The notes under the pieces are model-generated. The model was given only the letters and a program-made list of their open reading frames with translations. It did not search any database and had not been told where the DNA came from. The position numbers and the translations under genes are program-made. From Leucocoprinus leucothites (lineage: Eukaryota > Basidiomycota > Agaricomycetes > Agaricales > Agaricaceae): DNA of 64,000 nucleotides. The stretch lies in the NCBI GenBank assembly GCA_013368445.1, contig JAACJO010000010.1, forward strand, positions 868,001-932,000, in the 5' to 3' direction. The number at the start of each line of letters is the position of its first letter. Position 1 is the first letter of the stretch. Of this stretch, positions 48,044-58,949 are shown in pieces.

Positions 48044-48879
48044 GGAGTAGGCGTACGAGCCCTGGATAGCAACTATCCGTTCCCTGGTATGTGAAAATCA
48101 GTGATGAGGTGGATGGTCAGAAATCTTGATGAGAAGATGAAAGACCTGCAATCGTGTGTTTTCTGATTTTTTCCTGCGAGGCACGAAACCGCGCAGCCTC
48201 CGGTTGCTAGTCGAACAAGTCGTTGCCAGTGATGTTCCAAATTTGCCTCTGAAATGATTTGCCCCTGAAATGAAGGATAAAACATACTGATAGTAGTCAT
48301 ACAAAAGGCGAACTCTGTACTCGCAGTTTGTCAAACCAGAGTCCATGCGCTCATCACTGGTCATAGCAATAACCTGAGATCAGGACGGTTGTCCGGTGAA
48401 ATAGGTAGAAAACTGTACGGTTCTTATATTACGCTTCTACAAATTCGACGGGATAAACCATGAGAAGATAGGGCAAGGGCGGTATTGTGGGTAAAACAAC
48501 CAGACTTTTGGACGGAAGACAGAATATCTCTCGGCAGGAGACAAAGAGGCCATAGGAGTGCAAGAGAATCTTTTGTTGCGGGAAGCCAGAGTTGTGCGAT
48601 AGTTTCAAGCAGCTGCGCCATCGCTGTATATATGCCGATGTTAGAGTTCAGCCTCGAGAGCCAGTCACCATCCTTACGCGGGGATCATAGGTGCGTTCCA
48701 TGCGAAATACGGGGAGGGTAATAGGTATTGAATGTCTGAATTATGGTTGGGGTGCAACAGAGCCAAGTATCAAAGCAAAGGCGGTCATTAGGGATCGTAA
48801 CTGGTCATAAAGTTTTGCACAATTGAAGCCAGCCTCTATGAAGTTCCTTAAAGTTAGAGCATTGCAGCTGGAAAGTAAA
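48044..48879. other. region upstream of the membrane protein gene
   Basis: It probably contains its missing first exon or exons. GTATGT on the minus strand near 48287, after a frame coding CEYRVRLLYDYY, could be a donor site. The evidence does not settle the gene start. Confidence 0.35.
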
Positions 48880-49452
48880 TTATAGCTCATACCAATACGA
48901 ATCATTGTCAACCTCGAATTTGACATCAAACCTCCGTTCTCTCTCAACTCTCCTCCGCTTCGCACTCCTCTCGTCCGGATCGAGCTCAGCGCCTTTCTGT
49001 GTCTCCTCATAATACCCCCGACTCTCTTTCCTCGTTTCTTCACCAATACTTTTCACAACACTCAAGCAAATCATTCGTCCCCCAAATCCTATCAATCCCC
49101 CAGTTATACATGCAACGCCGCAAAACACATATAAAGGAAACAACGCCTCAAGTAGCCATGTCAAGAACCTGTAAGGCGTTTCGAGGGTTATTGAAAATAA
49201 TATCGACAAGAATGCAATAAGTGGTGCGAGAATGCATGTGAGGGGCGTAATTATGGCGGAATGAGAGAGGTATGTGAGGAACTTGACAGCATTTCGCGAG
49301 AGGATGAAGAAGAGATTGAAAGTATACCGAAGGAAAGATAGAATGTGGGGAAAGAGAAGTGGGAGAAGAGCTGGTATTTGTGTCGGCGTCGGTGTCGGTG
49401 TCGAAGTCGGCGCTTGTGAAGAAAATAGGGATGGCGAGGTCGAGGCGCTCAT
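48880..49452 (-). CDS. multi-pass membrane protein, unknown function
   Basis: An intronless frame of 190 residues. A Ser/Thr/Pro-rich N-terminus (about 30 residues, with TPTPTPT) is followed by three or four hydrophobic helices (FLRYTFNLFFILSR; HSAIITPLTCILAPLIAFLSILF; LLEALFPLYVFCGVACITGGLIGF), then a highly charged C-terminal tail (RSAKRRRVERERRFDVKFEV). No family was recognised. Membrane topology and the Lys/Arg-rich tail suggest an endomembrane protein with a cytosolic C-terminus. The clean frame and helix pattern make it likely to be a real gene. Confidence 0.65.
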   Translation of the reverse strand: MSASTSPSLFSSQAPTSTPTPTPTQIPALLPLLFPHILSFLRYTFNLFFILSRNAVKFLTYLSHSAIITPLTCILAPLIAFLSILFSITLETPYRFLTWLLEALFPLYVFCGVACITGGLIGFGGRMICLSVVKSIGEETRKESRGYYEETQKGAELDPDERSAKRRRVERERRFDVKFEVDNDSYWYEL

Positions 49453-50607
49453 TGTGTAAGCGTCTAAGAGAGATAGTGAACTCAGAAGAGTTGAGTCGAA
49501 AGCGTTGGCGATGGCGAGAATGGAAAGCCAGGGTCACGTGGCTATGAACGTACCCAAAAATAGCCATGCATACTGACAGGGGCTTCGACTTCAAGTCGTT
49601 GCTTGAGGTCAGTTCACGGCTCAAAACGTGGACTGGACTCGCAGAATAAGTATTGTAAAATACAATAAATGTGCTATTAGTCTTTCAGCTGCTGCTCCCG
49701 TCAACGAGGAATATCTTAATCTCCGTGTAAACTTGCCGAGGAGGGTAGTTCATTCATTCAACGCGCCGTGAAGATTGTTGCACACTAGTGCGTATGCTCA
49801 TATCATTCTCCTACAATTGATTCCGCCGCTTCTTTAAAGATTTGAAGGGCACAATTTGAATGGCGAGTGTCCTTAGGTGTGAGGAAAATCACTTTCCATG
49901 TCCTGGTAGATCAATGTGGCTCGTACAGGTCCAATGATAGGCTGATTTCCGTTGAGTGTGATTCGAGGTGTGCCGGTTAAGTTTATCCGAGGGTAATACT
50001 CCAGTATGCTGGAAGTGCTAGAGAGATATGCTATTACAACTCTACAACGACTGAGCACCTCACCCACCCTACACCGCGAGAACAGCGTTTGTTTGAATGG
50101 AAAATCCATCATCCCCATCAAGATAAACCCCGAGGAACGACATAGCCATCAATAAATGACCCTGATCAAAGTTAGCGGACGGCGTATGACCGTGTGTGAA
50201 CTTGTTTGACGCTGGCAGTTTGTCCTTGGCGAATCCTTCAAGGAGCCAACAATTGGTAAAAGTACAGGGTATCATAGCTTATCTAACAGCTGCCGGATGT
50301 TACTGAGTCGACGGAGAGCACTTGCGGCAGCGGACATCGAGAAATGTTTCTTCAGACCGGGTTTTACGTTCGCGGCAAAGCTGCATGCTGACAAGCCGTT
50401 TGGCCTGACATTGATAGAAGACTGCCGCGCGTTAATAATAGGAACAGACCCTGACAGTGTCAAAGAAAGCTTCTTTCCACTTTCAGCCCCCCCCCCCACT
50501 TTCTCATTCTCATCCTTTCCCCGCTTTTTTATCGTCGTTCATCCTCACGCTCGTTTTTTCTTGATTTATACGGCACATACTCACGGAACTGCACCCCGCC
50601 GCCTCGA
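49453..50607. other. intergenic between divergent genes
   Basis: It should contain the promoters of the membrane protein gene (-) and the GT61 gene (+). A run of ten C residues occurs near 50487-50496. Frames at 50297-50629 (+) and 50272-50499 (-) overlap one another and show no domain. Confidence 0.45.
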
Positions 50608-52591
50608 ATGTTGTTTAGACACACTCTAACGCGAAGGGATGCGTTCCTCATCCTTTTGGGTGCTTCTTCGATGTATATATGGTCTCTTCTCTTCCGCGAT
50701 CCACCCTCCGACCAATCTATCCTCATCAATGCCCAATTCGCAAACCACAATCATCACCCAGCCGGGGCCGCCGGCGTCACCAACCAAAACCAATTGGCCG
50801 ACAATCTCCTCGCGACGGCAGAAATTTCAACACTAACTGTGACACAAACAGTCACCGATACCTCCACAATCACTGAACCAGAACCAGAGCCGACATCGGT
50901 GACGGAAGCTAGGCGCCAGCGTGATAACAGGGAACTCCCACATACGACTCTGATCTCCCATGCACCCGGATGGACATTGTTCAGGAACCTATACATGTCG
51001 AATGGGACGTTATTCATTCTCACTGAGACGCCGAAGACCTTCCCTGAGATTCGGATGATGACGAGCACGGGATTGACTGCAGTAAACACGCCGGAGAATA
51101 TTGCCGCTAGAGAGCCGACGGAAGAGAACATGGATTTTATTAAACCTGAGGATGCGCTGGAGAAGTGGGGTGGCGATCCCGACAGAGGACAAACGAACAG
51201 GGTGTGGACTGTCGAAGGAAATTCTGTGAGTTATTGTATGGTCGCATTTTTGAAGCCCGAAGACTGATTGAATGATCTTCGGCTTTCCTTACCCTGTTTA
51301 GCTTTTGGTCAATGAGCCTGGTCAGTTCTTGCGGCACTACTATCACCTAGTAGCAGAACTGTTCTTCGGTGTCCAAGCGTTCTGGCACGGTTCATTCTCT
51401 CAAGAAGAGTTAACAACGAATGAACACGCAGCTCAACAACTTGCCTTCTCTGCCTCACCTTCCCTCCATCCCGCTCCCCCAAACATTGATCGTGCGATAT
51501 TCATACACTCCAACGCGGATGGATGGAGAGACGATCCCGGATTCAATTCATACTTCCTTCGTGCCGCCTTTCCCTCCATGACCATCGAGCATGAAGAAGA
51601 TTGGGCAGACAGGGTTAAAACTACCGAAGGCGGCGATCGCGTATGGCGATTCCCTGTAGCCCTCCTCACAGATCGTAGCGCAGCACACCGGGGATCAGCG
51701 TGCGGGAGTTTAACTCAAAGAATAGCATCGGAAGCTTGGGAAGGCATGCGAAAGTTGGGTCAACTTCGTGGTCGACACGTCGGTGGATGGTGGGCACCCG
51801 TTCGTGATGCTATCTGGGAGTTTGCTGGCATGGCGTTGAATGAAAGGAGGCCTGATGAAATCGAGGCACCTGAACATGATATTATCATTCGTGGATATGG
51901 TGAAGGGAGTAATGAGATCTTGAATGGCGTCGGCGTTGAAGCCCAGAAGTATCTGTCGATGCCTGAGAAGGTTGTTATCACGTATATCTCGAGGCAGGGA
52001 ACGCGTAGGAGGTTGGTAAAGGAGGATCATGATATGCTTGTGGAGGAGCTGACGAAGCTGGTGGAGAGGAAGAATGAGGAGGCTAGAGTTGGCGAGAAGA
52101 AGAGGGAGTGGGAGCTGCATGTCCTTCAAGCGGAGAGAATGACTAAGGACGAGCAAGTTAGAGCCGCTGCAAGGACGACCGTGAGTGTTTTTTTTTCGTG
52201 GAACATTTTCTCTCAATCAACATCGGAATCGACACAGATTATGCTGGGCGTACATGGAAATGGGCTGACACATCTTGTTTGGATGAAACCGACGAAAGTC
52301 TCAACTGTGATTGAAATATTTTACCCTCAGGGTTTCGCACACGACTATCAATGGACATCGAGGGCTCTTGGTATGGCCCATTACGCTGTCTGGAATGATA
52401 CGTGAGTGGCCCTCTGCTGTCATCCTCGAAAGCCAACACGTACTAATAGAACATCGCGCATATACAGACATTTTACACATCCTAATAAACCGGGCGTGGA
52501 TTATCCGGAGGGATTCCAAGGCAATCAGATACCTGTTCATGGACCTACTGTTGCAAAATTAATTGAAGACCGAGTTAATGGTGTTCTGTAG
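50608..52591 (+). CDS. GT61 family glycosyltransferase
   Basis: Four exons: 50608-51225, 51302-52180, 52238-52401, 52468-52591; 594 residues with consistent phases. A type II signal anchor lies at residues 11-30 (DAFLILLGASSMYIWSLLF), then a Thr/Glu-rich stem (TVTQTVTDTSTITEPEPEP). The catalytic part has the GT61 features: VNEPGQFLRHYYHLVAELFFG, VVITYISRQGTRRRL, and IMLGVHGNGLTHLVWM near the C-terminus, followed by VIEIFYPQGFAHDY. GT61 enzymes (EOGT, plant xylan transferases, fungal capsule xylosyltransferases) add xylose or GlcNAc in the secretory pathway. The fungal donor and acceptor cannot be told here. A long charged helix (ELTKLVERKNEEARVGEKKR) interrupts the domain before the GVHGNGL motif. 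Confidence 0.85.
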
Positions 52592-53610
52592 GCTGGAACA
52601 GCACACACCTAGAATTTGTTGTACTTTTATGCGTATCTAACACTTACAAGCTATTGCTCTTTGATTTTTTTTTCTTCGATTTGTCTATGGGGTTTTGTTT
52701 CTGTCGTTTATAGGGATTCAATACAGTGACAAGTTTGACTGCCTTCGCCCGAGAAGACCGAGCCGGATTGATGTATTTGGTCGACAGTCTCAAACCAAAT
52801 AAACCGCGAACTACCATATCAGGTGGTTTCAACTTTCTAAGCTCCTGTCATTGATCCTCCTATTCAGCTTGGATGATTCAGTTCAGTAACCGCTATGTAC
52901 CGGGTGGAAAAACTCGACTCTGCCAGGAAAGCACCTAGTTTTCCCGCTCTTCGAGCTTATAATTGGAGTGTCGCAGCAGAAATCACGATCAGATGCTGGC
53001 ACAGGAGCCCCTTCCATTGTCCACTAGCAGGGATGGGCAGAGAGAAGTTTACACCAACAATAAAGAAATCCGATGCTAGGAGAAAGCTTGGATCTCTCTG
53101 CCCGTTTGTCCGTCAGTAGTCTATTTCAAAGAGGCTCCGATCCTATATTCGTTTGTGACATAGAGGATAATACTTTGTGGCTCTCCGAGAAGTACGATAT
53201 CGCCAGGGCACATAGATATCTGGACAGGGAGGGCTCCAAGTGACCTACTAGATCCTCGTGGCTGCAAGCACAAACAAGAGTCTTACTCAGCGATCTTCGA
53301 ACCTGGTCCGGTATTGTTGCAAGCCGACGAGTAATCGTGTAACTCAGAGCTTTTGTCTGGATACATCACATTATCGATACTCTCTTTAGGGATCAACTGG
53401 TGACTGGTGACGATCTGTGTTCGTTCCAGTAAATCAGCGTAAAGCAATATTGTTTTTGATGTCGCTCCTATGCTCTCGGCGTACGGGTGAAGACAGAGAC
53501 ATCGGAAATTATATCAACGACTAGAATTATACATCGAACTCAACGAAAACTTTCATGGGGCAGAAAACAAAATATGCCATCGAATAAAATCCAGGAGCTC
53601 ATAACAACAG
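52592..53610. other. gene-free flank with structured repeat copy A
   Basis: No gene is seen. It includes repeat copy A (52734-52810), described separately. Confidence 0.45.
52734..52810 (+). repeat. structured repeat, copy A (partner at 57289)
   Basis: About 75 bp shared with 57289-57359 in the same orientation. Common blocks are CCCGAGAAGACCGAG, ATTGATG, TTTGGTC and AACCAAA. The 3' part forms a hairpin with a 7-bp stem ATTTGGT/ACCAAAT; the 5' part pairs CTTC with GAAG. The two copies bracket the GTPase pair. Confidence 0.75.
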
Positions 53611-54456
53611 CTACTTATACCGGTTCATCTTCTCGGCCAAATCCTGCGCCTCAAAATCCGCCATCCCATACTTTTCCTTGAGGATCTTCAATGTCGTTTC
53701 AGCGACCTCTACCCTCTCCTTCAATACCCACACCCACTTCAGGCAAGGGAGCTTAATAGACATCTCAACGATGCTCGAGAACCACTGCGCAGGCGGAACA
53801 CGCAGGGGGTTGGACGTAGATTTGGTTCTGATGAGCTCTCGAACGTCGTGTTTCGACCTCTCAAAAAGGTCGTCATACACACAATAACCATCCCCGATCA
53901 TCCTTCCTCTCGTTGCCGTGATACACGCATGCCCATGGGGGGTGATCTGATATGTTCTGAACAACCCCTCGTTGTCCCTCCACCAATTATCCATGTTATC
54001 TCCAGGGTTTTTAACCTCCCCTTCTAGGCCAGTTACCACGATAACTGTCGGCACTTTCCCCATGCAGACCACATCGCGGAAGAATTTCCAGTTATGGGTG
54101 ACCGACTCTGTAATGCGGGGGGCGCGCATGACGAACATCAAGAGGCTGACTCCATCTGATAGGTTACGAAGGAGTTTGTACAATTCAACAATCGCCTCGG
54201 CCTTCGGAACTTTCCCCTGGTCACCCTCGTTCAACCCAGCCGTATCCCAGAGAGTTACGGGTTTGTCATTGATATTAATTCGGTAACGTTTACTCCTGAA
54301 GGTGCAGCCAACGGCAGAGCTGGAGATTTTGGCTACTTCCTCCTCTGAGAGCATGTTAATAATGCTGCTTTTCCCAGCACCTGACTCCCCGAACAACACA
54401 ACGTTGTTGATGTCGGGAAGAAAATAGTTGGGGAATAGCGAGCTGAGCAAAGACAT
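53611..54456 (-). CDS. P-loop GTPase (AIG1-like G domain), copy A
   Basis: A single exon of 281 residues. The G domain starts near residue 17: G1 is GESGAGKSS, the switch region has the conserved T of GCTFRSKRY, G3 is DTAGLNEGDQG, and the G4 position reads VTGLEGE instead of NKxD, so nucleotide specificity may differ. The layout resembles the AIG1/IMAP and IRG-like G-domain proteins that are multigene families in agaricomycetes. The C-terminal 60 residues form an amphipathic helix (VWVLKERVEVAETTLKILKE). A paralogue lies divergently at 55287-56931. Function unknown; related animal and plant families act at membranes and in immunity, but that cannot be transferred directly. TATATAT at 54538-54544 lies 82 bp upstream. 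Confidence 0.85.
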   Translation of the reverse strand: MSLLSSLFPNYFLPDINNVVLFGESGAGKSSIINMLSEEEVAKISSSAVGCTFRSKRYRININDKPVTLWDTAGLNEGDQGKVPKAEAIVELYKLLRNLSDGVSLLMFVMRAPRITESVTHNWKFFRDVVCMGKVPTVIVVTGLEGEVKNPGDNMDNWWRDNEGLFRTYQITPHGHACITATRGRMIGDGYCVYDDLFERSKHDVRELIRTKSTSNPLRVPPAQWFSSIVEMSIKLPCLKWVWVLKERVEVAETTLKILKEKYGMADFEAQDLAEKMNRYK

Positions 54457-55286
54457 GAGCCGACGAGTGATGCAAATTCGAGGCTAGCAATGTGGACCAA
54501 GTTCTCAGGGGTTGCGAATGGATGGGTGCAATGCAGGTATATATTTCTGGCTGATCGTTCCCTGCGGACCTTGAGAATGACTCGAATACCAATAAATTCC
54601 AGGAACAGCACGGCGCGACATGCTGAGATCTAGCAAGACCAGTCCAGCGCGATCACTCTAGAATGACTCTCTACTAGTTATATTCCTCCCGTTGAATCTC
54701 AGCTGGGACTTCGAAGTCCAGCTGCCCCATGATCGCGAGAATCGCCGATAACGCAAGGTATTCGCATGTTCATCACGAAGATACCAGTATTATGTGGCCT
54801 CCTTCACATCCAATGACCAACCAGCTTCTGCGTTCTCCAGATCGCGCCCTTTGAGAACCTCTGTTGAATGTCCGCAGTCGATTGCTGTACCACCCCAAAT
54901 ATACAAGAAACGCCGAAAGGGTGAGGCACCACAACTTTGTATGCTCTGAAGACATGAATGAACCCTCTAACTTTAAGTGGCTTCCTTCATGCCTGGTGAC
55001 CGACTAAGTTCCATGCTCCCCAACTAGAGCACTTTGGAGGGCCTGAGCCCATTCCCGGCCTTTTGGCGCAAGCCATGTTATCTAGATAAAGAATCGATGA
55101 ACTTCTCAGTTTTAAGCTGAAGAAACTTTTATCCTGGGTTGGAATACGACTACGAAACCAGGACAAGACGCTCGTCGGAAGTGTTTTCTGGATCTATAAG
55201 GTCAAGGCAAAAAGGAGGGCTTCCAAGTGTGAAAGACAGGTGTCGATTCGCCGCCACACAAGTCATCCCTTCGTTGCGCAGTTTGA
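54457..55286. promoter_or_regulatory. bidirectional promoter of the GTPase pair
   Basis: Divergent start codons are 830 bp apart. Each side has a TATA-type element 82-92 bp before its ATG: TATATAT (54538-54544) read toward copy A, and TATAAG (55195-55200) read toward copy B. No coding sequence was found between them. Confidence 0.5.
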
Positions 55287-56931
55287 ATGGGGCAATTACT
55301 CTCTTTTGAGGGAGCTGGTGAGTTAGGAACCGCGATGAATTTTATCGTCCCTCATCATTTGGTATGCTAAATTTGCTTATCCAGGCAATTATCTTCGGGA
55401 GCCTCTCTTTAAACAAGTCTCTGTTCAGAACGAGCCGAGGAACATCGTCTTATTCGGAGAAACAGGGGTTGGAAAGAGCAGTGTTATCAACATGCTCTCC
55501 AATAATACTGAAAGTGGAGTCAAGCCTGCGACAGTCAGTAGTCGTGCTGTCGGCGGAACGCTTGAAAGCTGCCGGTATCCTATCTTTGCCGATAATGCTC
55601 AGTTTATTCTCTGGGACACTGCCGGACTCAACGAAGGCGAATATGGGTCCGTCCCCGCTGAACTTGCGCTCGCCAATCTCCACAGCCTCATTCGTCAGCT
55701 GGACAAGGGAATCAGTCTCCTGGCTTATTGCATCCGCGCATCACGCTATCGAGACATCCTCAAAGTCAACTACGATCTATTCACACGTATAATCTGTCAA
55801 GGGGAGATTCCTGTCGTTTTGATTGTTACGGGCCTCGAGAACGAGCCCAGAATGAGCGACTGGTGGGCTTCGAACAAAAGGGAATTTTCCCGCCGAGGAT
55901 TGTCATTTGTGGACTGTGCCTGTGTGACGACAATCAAAGGCAGAAACGACGTGTTTTTGGGCTTGTACGAGGAGTCCAGAAGGACGATTCGAGGTTTAAT
56001 CATGACGAACTGTCCCCAGTATGCATGGACTGTCGCCTCGGATCATTGGTGGAAGCGAATCACCTCTGACATTCAAAAATACCACGAGAAATATTTCGGA
56101 TATCCGATGCCTATCATCGCCATCGCGCAAGAGGGTAACACTCATTCATCATCCAGTCTTCCGCACCCAGTAGTTGACGCTCGACTTCACCCTGATTCCC
56201 ATGTTGATGCACCCCCATCCCTGCCAGCTGATGATCTCCCTACGACCACTCCCATGTCCTCACCCCCTGTCGAATCTTCTTCGCCAACTCCTACTTATTC
56301 GTTTCCTGGTGGGTTTCCCCCTAGTACCACTTCCTGGCATCCTGTTTCGTCCTCGTTTCCTGCCGTCAGCTTGCTCCCTGTCACCCTCCCCCGTCTCCTT
56401 ACGTCCCTGAAATCTGTTGCTGACCCACACCTCGTCACTTCCCCACCCTCTTTCACGTCCCTACCTAAGGTCACGCGTCTGCCCCAAGAGACAGGTCAAC
56501 AGACAACCAATTCCGATCCCTCGTTTGATATCATATCCCGCGATGAAATTGAGCCAGACCTGCGTGATGGGAACCGCGAAATACACTCCGGTGACGGGTA
56601 TAACGCGCACAAGGCACTTGTAGAAGTGAACAACCGGTGGGTATTGTTTGGTATCCAACTCTTGAGCCCATTGCTGACCCACTTCAGTGTGAACTCCTCA
56701 GAATCGAGTACCAGCTCCGAACGATCATTTAAGTCGTGCATGAACTCGCAGCAGTCCGATTCTCGACAATTGGATGACGAAGATCGACATAGCGTTGTCT
56801 CGAACTATTGGAATCATGGATTGAAGCAAGCCGTTGATGCCGCCAAGACGAGCATTCAACCCTTCGTAGCATGCCTCAGTCAACAGAGAAAGCGCATCCC
56901 GGGGGGGTTCCAGGACTCCTACCATCTTTAA
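55287..56931 (+). CDS. P-loop GTPase (AIG1-like G domain), copy B with long C-terminus
   Basis: Two exons, 55287-55317 and 55385-56931; 525 residues. The short first exon is required to give an ATG before the G1 motif GETGVGKSS. G3 is DTAGLNEGEYG and the G4 position reads VTGLENE, as in copy A; both share WW followed by N (DWWASN here, NWWRDN in A). After the G domain (to about residue 250) comes a Pro/Ser/Thr-rich linker (coded about 56140-56480) and a C-terminal region with one hydrophobic stretch (WVLFGIQLLSPLLTHF) and a polar tail. Copy A has neither. It is probably a tandem inverted duplicate that gained, or kept, a C-terminal extension. Function unknown. Confidence 0.82.
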
Positions 56932-57407
56932 GCCCCCTGTAAACGATTATCATCAAGGTTTCCCCAGCTTAGGTGACCATCATGATGGACCATGTAACTG
57001 TAGTTGAGTCAAGTAGGTGACAATGATCTGCTCGTGTCCCGTTCGTGCACTTCCGCACCAATTCGCACCTCCCGTAAACTTTCAAGTCGAGGAATGTATT
57101 TTAAATGAACCTTCCATCATGGGATCCAGATCACGGTTGAGTTACCTCAATGGATTCTAAGTAACCTTTGGTGCTCGGGGCACCAATAAGTCAGTCATGT
57201 CAATATAGTAGTCACACTGTATTGAAAACTCCCTTCATAATATGAAAAAATATCGATTGGGTGCTTTGTGTCGGTCATTTCTCATATTTTTGACTTCTCC
57301 CGAGAAGACCGAGTTGAATTGATGTTTGGTCAACAGCCCCGAACCAAACAGAACCCGAATTTCCGTCGCGCTTGGTCTTCTCCGCATTTTGAACACCCCG
57401 CCTCAAA
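56932..57407. other. flank with structured repeat copy B and bL31m promoter
   Basis: The repeat ends 48 bp before the bL31m start codon, so it falls in that gene's presumed promoter or leader. No coding sequence is seen. Confidence 0.45.
57289..57359 (+). repeat. structured repeat, copy B (partner at 52734)
   Basis: Matches copy A with several substitutions and two small gaps. Its 3' hairpin stem is GTTTGGT/ACCAAAC, where copy A has ATTTGGT/ACCAAAT: the outer pair changed on both sides, keeping the pairing. The 5' hairpin is CTTCT/AGAAG around CCCG. Confidence 0.75.
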
Positions 57408-58034
57408 ATGCAAGCCCTTAGCCTGCGCACAAAAGCAGGCTCAAGCCTCGTCTCGCGTAATCTAGACCACCAACTAAAAATCCTTCCTTCCAACTTTACT
57501 CGCTCCGTATCAACATCCCCGTATGGCCGTACACACGTCTGGAAACGTCGTCCTCCCGTTCTACCGAACCCAGTCGTACCGAAGTACCCACAAACTATCA
57601 TCCGTTCCGACGGCTCATCGTTTGTTCATTGGACGACGTCGCCGAAATCAATGGTCCGGTTGACGAGAGACACAACTAATAATCCTGTATGGAATACAGC
57701 GAACTGGGCTAGTGATAGAGCTCTAGACGAGGAGACTGGGAGTGCGGGTAGGATGGGTAGGTTTAATAGGAAGTTTGGTGGTGTTACGATATCGAAGGAG
57801 GAGGTGAATGTGAGTAAGAAGGAAGGGAAAGGCAAGAAGGAGGTTGAGGTGAAGAAGGAAGAGGAGACGGTGGCGGAGGATATGGTGGATTTGACTGGGA
57901 TGGGAATGGGAATGCATAAAGGTGGAATGGGCGGAGTGTTGGACGATGTTAGTTGGTTTGAGCAGATGGCGGATTTGACGGGTGGGGAGGCTCAGGCACC
58001 TGGGAAGGGAAAGAAGAAGAAGAAGAAGGATTAA
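57408..58034 (+). CDS. MRPL36: mitochondrial large-subunit ribosomal protein bL31m
   Basis: A single exon of 208 residues. The N-terminus is basic and Ser-rich without acidic residues at first (MQALSLRTKAGSSLVSRN), as expected of a mitochondrial presequence. The conserved core is IRSDGSSFVHWTTSP, VRLTRDTTNNPVWN and GRFNRKFGG, matching yeast Mrpl36. A Lys/Glu-rich C-terminus follows, with a Met/Gly-rich stretch (GMGMGMHKGGMGG) and a poly-Lys end. The protein is longer than bacterial L31, as is usual for fungi. Confidence 0.88.
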   Translation: MQALSLRTKAGSSLVSRNLDHQLKILPSNFTRSVSTSPYGRTHVWKRRPPVLPNPVVPKYPQTIIRSDGSSFVHWTTSPKSMVRLTRDTTNNPVWNTANWASDRALDEETGSAGRMGRFNRKFGGVTISKEEVNVSKKEGKGKKEVEVKKEEETVAEDMVDLTGMGMGMHKGGMGGVLDDVSWFEQMADLTGGEAQAPGKGKKKKKKD

Positions 58035-58949
58035 TGGTTCTGAGGGTCTGACGTCCGTTATGTAGGTGAGTATGTGTTTTGGAGGTTTGGCTTTTTATTA
58101 GGCGCTCATGGTATTTTGGTAGAGGTTGCTGTCCTATTCAATATTTCCTAATATTTACCCTATTAGTGTGGCCATTCCGTGTGCACATGTGTTTGGCATT
58201 CGGCTGGAATATTATACTCATCCGGCCTGCTCTGACTTGTGACAAAAATGAAATTTCTGGACCCCTCAGCTTCAGATTTCGAACTTCGCACTTCCTTGAT
58301 GTGCCGTTGACGTCGAGGATACAGGGCCCACGGCCATCCGACTCCCGCTGAAACTTCATCCAGGAATCAGGAGACAAGGCACATGGTCTTGTCTGCACGA
58401 GATATTGCCTTTGAAAGTTCGGTCTGAAGCGCGCGTTGCCCGATAGGAAAACTGCTATACGGATACGAAGGGTTGTCCGACTTTCTAGGACATGAATGGT
58501 AAACAATATTCGGCCGGTGCACTTCTCGCCCGATTCATCATGCATCTGCCATCATGCTTCTTGCGGGACGATCCGAATAAGCATTTCCCGCTTCAACTTT
58601 GGCTTGGCTCGGGTGATAGATTCATATCTGACCGTCTTACGGCGTCCCGAAGGCAGAAATGGTTTGCTCATCCCGCTAGTCGGCTTCGAGGTGAAGACAT
58701 CGGGACGTTGGCTTGTGCGACCCTGAAGAATATTTGAGTTAGACTCGTTCGAGTATAAAGTCTTAGGGTTTGCGAAGTTTTTACCCAGGCATTCCCCTAC
58801 TCCCACTTGCCAAGCCCCGTCCGTCGGTTTGTCCTCTGTGAGTGTACTTTCGTGGTAGACGTCTGTAATTTTAACAAGAAGAGGCTGACGCTGTTGATAG
58901 GTTTAATATCTATATATCACCAGTCACTCCTTTACTTATTCCGATTACG
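58035..58949. other. intergenic, no gene seen
   Basis: It contains the promoter of the deacetylase gene at its right end. Overlapping frames on both strands (58138-58545, 58492-58737) have no recognised domain. Confidence 0.45.
58911..58917 (+). promoter_or_regulatory. TATA-type element of the deacetylase gene
   Basis: TATATAT lies 33 bp before the ATG. The closeness would leave a very short leader; transcription may start at the pyrimidine-rich stretch just after it. Confidence 0.35.

Noticed and set aside
50272..50629. Overlapping frames on both strands upstream of the GT61 gene
   Set aside because: Neither shows a domain, splice structure or sensible composition; one runs into a poly-C tract.
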